NCBI GenBank assembly: GCA_044226195.1
Contig: JBGAHO010000017.1
Coordinates: 1-64,000 of the forward strand
DNA: 64,000 nt
Source of the DNA: RPQJ01 sp044226195
GTDB taxonomy: Bacteria; Pseudomonadota; Gammaproteobacteria; Steroidobacterales; Steroidobacteraceae
Direction: 5' to 3'
Part shown: piece by piece, positions 52,797-62,143 of the stretch
How the letters are laid out: the number at the start of each line of letters is the position of its first letter
Numbering within the stretch: the first letter of the stretch is position 1
The notes under the pieces: generated by a model
Database searches by the model: none
What the model was told of the DNA's origin: nothing
Seen by the model: only the letters and a program-made list of their open reading frames with translations
Translations under genes and position numbers: made by a program

Positions 52797-53209
52797 CAGC
52801 GCACCTGCCGCTTGACGAACATGGTCTCGACCGAGAGCTTGCTCGCGGCCAGGCGGAACGCCTCGCGCGCGATGTCCTCGGTCACGCCTTCCATCTCGAA
52901 GAGCACCTTGCCGGGCTTGATGCGCGCGACGTAGTACTCGACGTTGCCCTTGCCGGAGCCCATGCGGACTTCGAGGGGCTTCTTGCTGATCGGCACGTCC
53001 GGGAACACCCGGATCCACACCTGGCCGCCGCGCTTCACGTAGCGCGTCATGGCGCGGCGCGCCGCCTCGATCTCGCGGGCGGTCATGCGGGCGCGGCTCG
53101 TGGCCTTCAGGCCGAAGTCGCCGAACGCGACGCTGCTGCCGCGCTGCGCGAGGCCCGAGTTGCGGCCCTTGAACTGCTTGCGATACTTGGTTCGCTTCGG
53201 TTGCATCAT
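52796..53209 (-). CDS. rplP: 50S ribosomal protein L16
   Basis: 137 residues. MMQPKRTKYRKQFKGRNSG, TAREIEAARRAMTRYVKRGGQVWIRVFPD and RMGSGKGNVEYYVARIKPGKVLFEM. Organises the A-site tRNA elbow. The first of two adjacent ATG codons (53209) matches the usual MLQPKR start. Confidence 0.98.
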   Translation of the reverse strand: MMQPKRTKYRKQFKGRNSGLAQRGSSVAFGDFGLKATSRARMTAREIEAARRAMTRYVKRGGQVWIRVFPDVPISKKPLEVRMGSGKGNVEYYVARIKPGKVLFEMEGVTEDIAREAFRLAASKLSVETMFVKRQVR

Positions 53210-53239
53210 GGCGATGTTTCTCCTGCTCGCGGGCGGCGC

Positions 53240-53935
53240 TTACGCCGTCTGCTCCGCGGCCGGGGCAGCCTCGGCCTCGGCCGGGGCGCTCTCGTTGCGG
53301 TCGAACACTTCGCCCTTGAAGATCCAGACCTTCACGCCGATCACGCCGTAGGTGGTGCGCGCCTCGGCGGTGCCGTAGTCGATGTCGGCGCGGAACGTGT
53401 GCAGCGGGATGCGGCCCTCGCGGGTCCACTCCGTGCGGGCGATCTCCGAGCCGTTCAGGCGGCCCGAGAGGCGCACCTTCACGCCCAGCGCGCCGCTGCG
53501 CATGGTGTTCATCACCGCGCGCTTCATGGCGCGGCGGAACATGACGCGGCGCTCGACCTGCTGCGCGATGCCCTCGGCGACCAGCGTCGCGTCGAGCTCG
53601 GGCTTGCGGATCTCGGCGATGTTCAGGCGCACGTCGTTGACGCCCATGCCCATCAGCTTGGCCACCTCGCCGCGCAGGCGCTCGATGTCCTCGCCCTTCT
53701 TGCCGATCACCACGCCCGGGCGGGCCGTGTGGATCGTGATGTTGGCCTTGCGGGCCGCGCGCTCGATGTTGATGCGGCTGACCGACGCCTCGGCGAGCTT
53801 CTTCTTCAGGAACTCACGCACCTGCCAGTCCTGGAAGACGTAGGCGGGGAAGTTGCGCTTGTTCGCGTACCACGTCGACGTCCAGTCACGGGTGATGCCG
53901 AGACGAATGCCGACCGGATTGACCTTCTGACCCAT
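53240..53935 (-). CDS. rpsC: 30S ribosomal protein S3
   Basis: 231 residues. N-terminal MGQKVNPVGIRLGITRDW, KH domain with GVVIGKKGEDIERLRGEVAKL, then GRLNGSEIARTEW and FRADIDYGTAEARTTYGVIGVKVWIFKGE. Forms part of the mRNA entry tunnel helicase. Short Ala/Glu-rich C-terminal tail. Start ATG at 53935. Confidence 0.98.
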   Translation of the reverse strand: MGQKVNPVGIRLGITRDWTSTWYANKRNFPAYVFQDWQVREFLKKKLAEASVSRINIERAARKANITIHTARPGVVIGKKGEDIERLRGEVAKLMGMGVNDVRLNIAEIRKPELDATLVAEGIAQQVERRVMFRRAMKRAVMNTMRSGALGVKVRLSGRLNGSEIARTEWTREGRIPLHTFRADIDYGTAEARTTYGVIGVKVWIFKGEVFDRNESAPAEAEAAPAAEQTA

Positions 53936-53949
53936 GAGACGCTGCTCCC

Positions 53950-54291
53950 TCAGTCCTGGCGGCCGTCGCCGACGAGGATCGTGATGTGGCTGTTGCGCTT
54001 GACGATGCGGTTGCCGCGGCCCTTGGCACGGGCGTGGAACCGCTTGAACCGCGGCGCCTCGTTGATCTCGATGCGATCGACCTTGAGCGTGTCGATGTCC
54101 GCGTTGTGGTTGTTCTCGGCGTTGGCAATGGCCGACTCGAGCACCTTGCAGACGATCTCGGCGCCCTTCTTCGGGGTGAAGCGCAGGGTGGCCAGCGCCT
54201 GGCCGACCGGCTTGCCGCGGACCATGTCCGCGACGAGGCGGCACTTCTGCGGGGAGATGCGCGCGTGTTTGAGCTTGGCTGCGACCTGCAT
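53950..54291 (-). CDS. rplV: 50S ribosomal protein L22
   Basis: 113 residues. AKLKHARISPQKCRLVADMVRGK, SAIANAENNHNADIDTL and the exit-tunnel beta hairpin FKRFHARAKGRGNRIVKRNSHITI with no insertions of the kind seen in macrolide-resistant mutants. Start ATG at 54291. Confidence 0.98.
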   Translation of the reverse strand: MQVAAKLKHARISPQKCRLVADMVRGKPVGQALATLRFTPKKGAEIVCKVLESAIANAENNHNADIDTLKVDRIEINEAPRFKRFHARAKGRGNRIVKRNSHITILVGDGRQD

Positions 54292-54294
54292 GGC

Positions 54295-54573
54295 TTACTC
54301 CGCGGAGGCCTTCTTGTCGCCCGAGTGGCCGCGGAAGGTACGGGTGGGCGCGAACTCGCCCAGCTTGTGGCCGACCATGTTTTCCGAGACCAGCACGGGG
54401 ACGTGCTGCTTGCCGTTGTGGACCGCGATGGTGAGGCCGACCATGTCCGGGAGGATCATGGAGCGGCGCGACCACGTCTTGATCGGACGGCGGTCGTTCT
54501 TCTCCGCGGCGACCGTCACCTTCTTCGCGAGGTGCAGGTCGACGAACGGGCCTTTCTTGACTGAACGGGGCAC
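54295..54573 (-). CDS. rpsS: 30S ribosomal protein S19
   Basis: 92 residues. MPRSVKKGPFVDLHLAKKV, WSRRSMILPDMVGLTIAVHNGKQHVPVLVSENMVGHKLGEFAPTRTF-type core as in all S19. Sits on the 30S head next to S13. Start ATG at 54573; three bases before rplV. Confidence 0.98.
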   Translation of the reverse strand: MPRSVKKGPFVDLHLAKKVTVAAEKNDRRPIKTWSRRSMILPDMVGLTIAVHNGKQHVPVLVSENMVGHKLGEFAPTRTFRGHSGDKKASAE

Positions 54574-54591
54574 TGCTCGCTCCTCTCAGGC

Positions 54592-55416
54592 TCAGTTGCG
54601 GCGGCGGATGATGAGTCCGGCCGTGCGCTTGTTGGTGCGGGTCTTCTTGCCCTTGGTCTTCCAACCCCAGGGCGAGACGGGATGCGGGTTGCCCTGGCCG
54701 GACTTGCCCTCACCACCGCCGTGCGGGTGATCGACCGGGTTCATCACCACGCCGCGCACCGTCGGGCGGATGCCGCGGTGACGGATGGCGCCGGCCTTGC
54801 CGTACACGATCAGGTTGTGCTCGTCGTTGCCGACCTCGCCGATGGTGGCGCGGCAGTCGACGTGCACCTTGCGCATCTCGGTGGAGCGCAGGCGGATCGT
54901 GGCGTACAGGCCTTCGCGCGCGACCAGCTGCACCGAGCTGCCGGCGCTGCGCGCGAGCTGCCCGCCGCGGCCCGGCTTCATCTCGACGTTGTGCACGAGC
55001 GAACCGATCGGGATGCTGCGCAGCGGCAGCGAGTTGCCCGGCTTGATCGGGGCCTCGGTGCCGGACTGCACGACGTCTCCGGCCACCACGCCCTTCGGGG
55101 CGAGGATGTAGCGGCGCTCGCCGTCGGCGTACAGCACCAGCGCGAGGTGCGCGGTGCGGTTCGGGTCGTACTCGAGTCGCTCGACCTTGCCCGGCACGCC
55201 GTCCTTGTCGCGCAGGAAATCGACCATGCGATAGCGCTGCCGGTGGCCGCCGCCCTTGTGACGGGTGGTGATGCGGCCCATGTTGTTGCGCGCACCGGTG
55301 CGCTTCTGGCTCGACGTGAGCGCATGCACCGGCTCGCCCTTGTGCAGGTGCGAGCGGTCCGGCTTCACGACGAAGCGCCGGCCCGGCGACGTCGGTTTGG
55401 TCTTGATGAGAGCCAT
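54592..55416 (-). CDS. rplB: 50S ribosomal protein L2
   Basis: 274 residues. MALIKTKPTSPGRRFVVKPD, GRITTRHKGGGHRQRYR, LVAREGLYATIRLRSTEMRKV and the invariant NPVDHPHGGGEGKSGQGNPH with the His near the peptidyl-transferase centre. Start ATG at 55416. Confidence 0.98.
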   Translation of the reverse strand: MALIKTKPTSPGRRFVVKPDRSHLHKGEPVHALTSSQKRTGARNNMGRITTRHKGGGHRQRYRMVDFLRDKDGVPGKVERLEYDPNRTAHLALVLYADGERRYILAPKGVVAGDVVQSGTEAPIKPGNSLPLRSIPIGSLVHNVEMKPGRGGQLARSAGSSVQLVAREGLYATIRLRSTEMRKVHVDCRATIGEVGNDEHNLIVYGKAGAIRHRGIRPTVRGVVMNPVDHPHGGGEGKSGQGNPHPVSPWGWKTKGKKTRTNKRTAGLIIRRRN

Positions 55417-55447
55417 GGTTACGCCTTTCGTCCGTTGTCCGCCGTCG

Positions 55448-55750
55448 TCACTTCTCGACGCCGGCGAAGTCGATCGTCTGGCCTGCCGCGAGCTGCACGT
55501 AGGCCTTCTTGGTGTCCGAGCGCTTGCCGATGCGGCCGCCGAAACGCTTCACCTTGCCGGCGGCGTTCACGGTCTGCACCGAGTCGACCTTGACCTCGAA
55601 CATGAGCTCGACCGCCGCCTTGATCTCGGGCTTGGTCGCATCGCGCAGCACGCGGAACACGACCTGGTTGCCCTGCTCGGCCACGCGCGCGGCCTTCTCC
55701 GAGACGTGCGGCGCGACCAGCACCTGCATCAGTCGTTCCTTGCTGCTCAT
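55448..55750 (-). CDS. rplW: 50S ribosomal protein L23
   Basis: 100 residues. MSSKERLMQVLVAPHVSEKA, NQVVFRVLRDATKPEIKAAVELMFEVKV, the loop NAAGKVKRFGGRIGKRSDTKKAYV. Docking site for trigger factor and SRP at the exit. ATG at 55750 overlaps the rplD stop. Confidence 0.98.
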   Translation of the reverse strand: MSSKERLMQVLVAPHVSEKAARVAEQGNQVVFRVLRDATKPEIKAAVELMFEVKVDSVQTVNAAGKVKRFGGRIGKRSDTKKAYVQLAAGQTIDFAGVEK

Positions 55751-56367
55751 GCCAGCTTCTCCTCGAGCATGCGGATGGCGCCCACGGTGGCGAGCACGTG
55801 CTCGTGGCGCAGCAGGCTCACCGGGTCGACGGCCGAGACCGGCACCACGTCGACGCCGTGGAGGTTGCGCGCGGCGAGGTGCAGCTTCTCGTCGTAGGCC
55901 TCGACCAGGATCAGCGCGTTGGCGAGGCCCAGCTCCTTGAGCTTGCCGGCCAGCAGGCGGGTCTTCGGGGCCTCGAGGGCCAGCGACTCGACGACCGTGA
56001 GGCGCTCGAGGCGGGCCAGCTCGGACAGCAGCGCGGACAGCGCGCCGCGGTACATCTTGCGGTTGACCTTCTGCTCGAAGCTGCGCGGGCGCGCGGCGAA
56101 CGCGCGGCCGCCGCCGACCCACAGCGGGCTGCGGATCGAACCGGCACGGGCCCGGCCGCCGCCCTTCTGCTTCCACGGCTTGATGCCGCCGCCGCGGACT
56201 TCGGCCTTGCTCAGCTGGCGCTTGGTGCCCGCGCGGCCGGCCGCCATGTAGGCGGTGACCACCTGGTGGACCAGCGACTCGTTGTACTCGCGGCCGAAGG
56301 TCTTCTCGGAGACTTCGATGCTGCCGGCGGCACTGCCGCCCGTATGGAGCTTTATGTGCGTTGCCAT
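55747..56367 (-). CDS. rplD: 50S ribosomal protein L4
   Basis: 206 residues. SEKTFGREYNESLVHQVVTAYMAAGRAGTKRQLSKAEVRGGGIKPWKQKG shows the tunnel loop; C-terminal domain with LILVEAYDEKLHLAARNLHGVDVV. In E. coli L4 also represses the S10 operon through the leader RNA. Here the nearest structured leader lies before rplC rather than rpsJ. Start ATG at 56367. Confidence 0.98.
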   Translation of the reverse strand: MATHIKLHTGGSAAGSIEVSEKTFGREYNESLVHQVVTAYMAAGRAGTKRQLSKAEVRGGGIKPWKQKGGGRARAGSIRSPLWVGGGRAFAARPRSFEQKVNRKMYRGALSALLSELARLERLTVVESLALEAPKTRLLAGKLKELGLANALILVEAYDEKLHLAARNLHGVDVVPVSAVDPVSLLRHEHVLATVGAIRMLEEKLA

Positions 56368-56373
56368 GGTGGG

Positions 56374-57078
56374 TTACTTCTTGCCCTGCTTGGCGGGAGT
56401 GACGGCCTTCGGCGCCAGCACCTTGCGCCTGGCGAGCCGCGCGGCCTTCACCGACGGACGCACGATGACCTCGCTGCCGGTCGCGCCCGGCACCGCGCCG
56501 TGGATCAGCAGCAGGTTGCGCGCGGCGTCGATCTCGACGACCTTGAGGTTCTCGGTGGTGACGCGGTCGGTGCCGAGGTGGCCCGACATGCGCTTGCCCG
56601 GGAACACGCGGCCCGGCGTCTGGCGCTGGCCGATCGAGCCCGGGGCGCGGTGGAACACCGAGGCGCCGTGCGAGGCGGGGCCGCCGCCGAAGTGATGGCG
56701 CTTGATGGTGCCGGCGAAGCCCTTGCCGATGCTGGTGCCCGTCACGTCGACGACCTGGCCGGGCTTGAACAGGTCGACCTTCAGCTCGGCACCCGCGGCG
56801 AGGTCCGCGCCTTCGCCGTCGGCGAGGCGGAACTCCACGAGCGACTTGCCCGGGGCGACCTTGGCCTTGCCGTAATGGCCGGCGAGGGCACGGGAGAGGC
56901 TGGAGGGCTTGCGGGCCCCGTAGGTGACCTGCACGGCGCGGTAACCCTCGCCGTCGGCGGTCTTCACCTGGGTGACGCGGTTCGGCAGGGCCTCGATCAC
57001 CGTCACCGGGATCGATTCGCCCGCGTCCGTGAAGACGCGCGTCATGCCGGCCTTGCGGCCAATCAGACCGATCGTCAT
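56374..57078 (-). CDS. rplC: 50S ribosomal protein L3
   Basis: 234 residues, some 25 longer than E. coli because of a basic tail (LARRKVLAPKAVTPAKQGKK). MTIGLIGRKAGMTRVFTDAG, SIGKGFAGTIKRHHFGGGPASHGASVFHR and GQRQTPGRVFPGKRMSGHLG are diagnostic; the Gln of the last segment is the site methylated by PrmB in E. coli. Start ATG at 57078 behind GAGGA. An unusual 222-base gap with its own promoter separates it from rpsJ. Confidence 0.98.
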   Translation of the reverse strand: MTIGLIGRKAGMTRVFTDAGESIPVTVIEALPNRVTQVKTADGEGYRAVQVTYGARKPSSLSRALAGHYGKAKVAPGKSLVEFRLADGEGADLAAGAELKVDLFKPGQVVDVTGTSIGKGFAGTIKRHHFGGGPASHGASVFHRAPGSIGQRQTPGRVFPGKRMSGHLGTDRVTTENLKVVEIDAARNLLLIHGAVPGATGSEVIVRPSVKAARLARRKVLAPKAVTPAKQGKK

Positions 57079-57258
57079 CTGTTTGTCCTCATGCACCGCC
57101 GTGGCTGCGATTGGCCACGGCTGAAAAAGCCACCATCCCGGCCGCCGGGACCCCCGGGGCAGGAACTCGTCAAGGAAGGCTGAGTGGTGCAGCGACCGTC
57201 AGGGGCTGCGCCGCTCGAGCGGTACCGGCAAAGCCGGCCAGGCCTCGGCGAGAAAGAG
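57079..57258 (-). promoter_or_regulatory. Structured leader of the rplC operon
   Basis: About 180 bases between a predicted start near 57259 and the rplC ATG. A perfect 8-bp hairpin (arms 57098-57105 and 57114-57121) lies just above the ribosome site. A further stem (57136-57141 with 57145-57150) is followed on the minus strand by TTTTT at 57124-57128, which looks like an attenuator. By analogy with the E. coli S10 leader, L4 could be the effector; this is inference. Confidence 0.5.
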
Positions 57259-57265
57259 CCGCCAA

Positions 57266-57293
57266 TTATAGCGGCTCGTTTGAACCTTGCAAG
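57266..57293 (-). promoter_or_regulatory. Promoter between rpsJ and rplC
   Basis: Minus-strand TTGCAA (57288-57293), 16-base spacer, perfect TATAAT (57266-57271). The -10 lies in the loop of a GAGCCGC/GCGGCTC hairpin that is followed by TTTCT, so the same stretch may end transcripts coming from rpsJ. Confidence 0.75.
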
Positions 57294-57300
57294 CTCCGGA

Positions 57301-57612
57301 TCAGTTGAGCTTGATCTGGACGTCCACGCCGGCCGGCAGCTCGAGCTTCATCAGCGCGTCCACCGTCTTGTCGGTCGGGTTCAGGATGTCCATCAGGCGC
57401 TTGTGGGTGCGCATCTCGTACTGGTCGCGCGCGTCCTTGTCGGCGTGCGGGGCGATCAGCAGCGTGAAGCGCTCCATCTTGACCGGCAGCGGGACCGGGC
57501 CACGGACCGTGGCGCCGGTGCGCTTGGCCGTCTCGACGATCTCGCGGGCCGAGTTGTCGATCAGGCGGTGGTCGAAGGCCTTGAGGCGGATGCGGATGTT
57601 CTGGCGTGCCAT
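57301..57612 (-). CDS. rpsJ: 30S ribosomal protein S10
   Basis: 103 residues. IRIRLKAFDHRLIDNSAREIVETAKRTGATVRGPVPLP and the loop RTHKRLMDILNPTDKTVDALMKLELPAGVDV. Also the NusE transcription antitermination factor. Start ATG at 57612, 12 bases after tuf, so it belongs with the str genes here rather than with rplC. Confidence 0.98.
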   Translation of the reverse strand: MARQNIRIRLKAFDHRLIDNSAREIVETAKRTGATVRGPVPLPVKMERFTLLIAPHADKDARDQYEMRTHKRLMDILNPTDKTVDALMKLELPAGVDVQIKLN

Positions 57613-57624
57613 GGTCGTACCGCC

Positions 57625-58815
<1,191 letters not shown>

Positions 58816-58866
58816 GACCGTTACCCTCTAACTAATGCCTGAATTCTGTTCGTAGAAAAATCGTGT

Positions 58867-58888
58867 GGCGGCGCCCGCGGGCGCCGCC
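58867..58888 (-). promoter_or_regulatory. Hairpin between fusA and tuf
   Basis: A 10-bp GC-only stem, GGCGGCGCCC-GC-GGGCGCCGCC, five bases after the fusA stop, followed on the minus strand after seven bases by TTTTT. It may be a partial terminator or an mRNA-processing/stability element that sets the tuf to fusA ratio. No clear tuf promoter is seen in the remaining 50 bases. Confidence 0.5.
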
Positions 58889-58893
58889 CTGGA

Positions 58894-60987
<2,094 letters not shown>

Positions 60988-61020
60988 GGTGTGGTTCCTC
61001 GGACGGTCGTCGGTCAGGCG

Positions 61021-61500
61021 TTACCAGCGGTAATGCGCGAACGCCTTGTTGGCATCGGCCATGCGATGCGTGTCTTCGCGCTTGCGCACGGCGGCACCGC
61101 GGTTCTCGCTCGCCTCGAGCAGCTCGGAGGCGAGGCGCTGCGACATGGACTTCTCGCTGCGCGCGGCGGCGGCGTCGATGACCCAGCGCATGGCCAGGGT
61201 CTGGCGGCGCGAGGCGCGCACTTCGACCGGCACCTGGTAGGTGGCGCCGCCGACGCGGCGGGACTTCACCTCGACCATCGGCTTGACGTTGTCGAGCGCC
61301 TGCGTGAGCAGGTCGATGGCCTGGTCGGCCGGGCGGCCGGTCTTCTCGGCCATGCGGTCGATCGCACCGTAGACGATGCGCTCGGCGACGGATTTCTTGC
61401 CGCGCTCCATGACCATGTTCATGAACTTCGCCAGCAGGATGCTGTTGAACTTCGGGTCCGGGAGGATCGTGCGGGTGGGTGCTTGGGAACGACGCGACAT
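61021..61500 (-). CDS. rpsG: 30S ribosomal protein S7
   Basis: 159 residues. MSRRSQAPTRTILPDPKF, LAKFMNMVMERGKKSVAERIVYGAID, GGATYQVPVEVRASRRQTLAMRW and AFAHYRW at the end. Primary 16S head binder and, in E. coli, translational repressor of the str operon. Start ATG at 61500; 56 bases after rpsL. Confidence 0.98.
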   Translation of the reverse strand: MSRRSQAPTRTILPDPKFNSILLAKFMNMVMERGKKSVAERIVYGAIDRMAEKTGRPADQAIDLLTQALDNVKPMVEVKSRRVGGATYQVPVEVRASRRQTLAMRWVIDAAAARSEKSMSQRLASELLEASENRGAAVRKREDTHRMADANKAFAHYRW

Positions 61501-61556
61501 GTTGGTTTCCGCTGTTTCGGGTGGCTAGCGACGGGTCCGCTGGCGAATGGTGTGGA

Positions 61557-61931
61557 TCAGCCCTTCGGGCGCTTGGCGCCGTACTTCGAGCGGCTCTGGC
61601 GGCGCTCGGTCACGCCGGCGCAGTCGAGCGTGCCGCGCACCGTGTGGTAGCGCACGCCCGGCAGGTCCTTCACGCGGCCGCCGCGGATGAGCACCACCGA
61701 GTGCTCCTGCAGGTTGTGGCCTTCGCCGCCGATGTAGCTGATCACTTCGTAGCCGTTGGTGAGGCGCACCTTGGCCACCTTGCGCAGGGCCGAGTTCGGC
61801 TTCTTCGGCGTGGTGGTGTAGACGCGCGTGCACACGCCGCGCTTCTGCGGCGAATTGCCCAGCGCGGGCACCTTGCTCTTGGCAGCGGCCTCGCGACGCG
61901 GGCCACGGATCAGCTGATTGACGGTAGACAT
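61557..61931 (-). CDS. rpsL: 30S ribosomal protein S12
   Basis: 124 residues as in E. coli. MSTVNQLIRGPRREAAAKSK, TTTPKKPNSALRK and RVKDLPGVRYHTVRGTLD. Lys43 and the 87-91 loop are wild type, so no streptomycin-resistance change is seen. The Asp in VKDLPGV is the site of methylthiolation by RimO in many bacteria. Start ATG at 61931 after a 150-base leader. Confidence 0.98.
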   Translation of the reverse strand: MSTVNQLIRGPRREAAAKSKVPALGNSPQKRGVCTRVYTTTPKKPNSALRKVAKVRLTNGYEVISYIGGEGHNLQEHSVVLIRGGRVKDLPGVRYHTVRGTLDCAGVTERRQSRSKYGAKRPKG

Positions 61932-61994
61932 TGTTCGGATCCGACTCCAGAGACGTACCGGCGGGCGCCATTCCGCGCATCGCCAAAGAAGCAC

Positions 61995-62017
61995 CGGGCC
62001 GCCTTGGCGGCGGCCCG
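61995..62017 (-). promoter_or_regulatory. Strong hairpin in the str operon leader
   Basis: A 9-bp stem (CGGGCCGCC and GGCGGCCCG with a 5-base loop) in the rpsL leader, 64 bases before the ATG, followed on the minus strand by GTGCTTCTTT. It could be an attenuator or a protein-binding site. Confidence 0.5.
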
Positions 62018-62080
62018 ATGTGGTTCTAAACGGAGCCCGCGCGGGGTGATCGCCGGCGGGTTCCCGATGAAAGGGCCGAA

Positions 62081-62109
62081 ATTTTAGGGAGGGGGGCTGG
62101 CCCTGTCAA
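62081..62109 (-). promoter_or_regulatory. Promoter of the str operon
   Basis: Minus-strand consensus TTGACA (62104-62109), 17-base spacer, TAAAAT (62081-62086). It lies in the 212-base gap between rpoC and rpsL and gives a leader of about 145 bases. Confidence 0.88.
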
Positions 62110-62143
62110 CTTACTGCACTGCAGCAGCCCCCTCCCCGGCCGG

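Noticed and set aside
58816..58893. tRNA gene between fusA and tuf
   Set aside because: Only 78 bases containing a GC hairpin and the tuf ribosome site; no cloverleaf or T-loop consensus.
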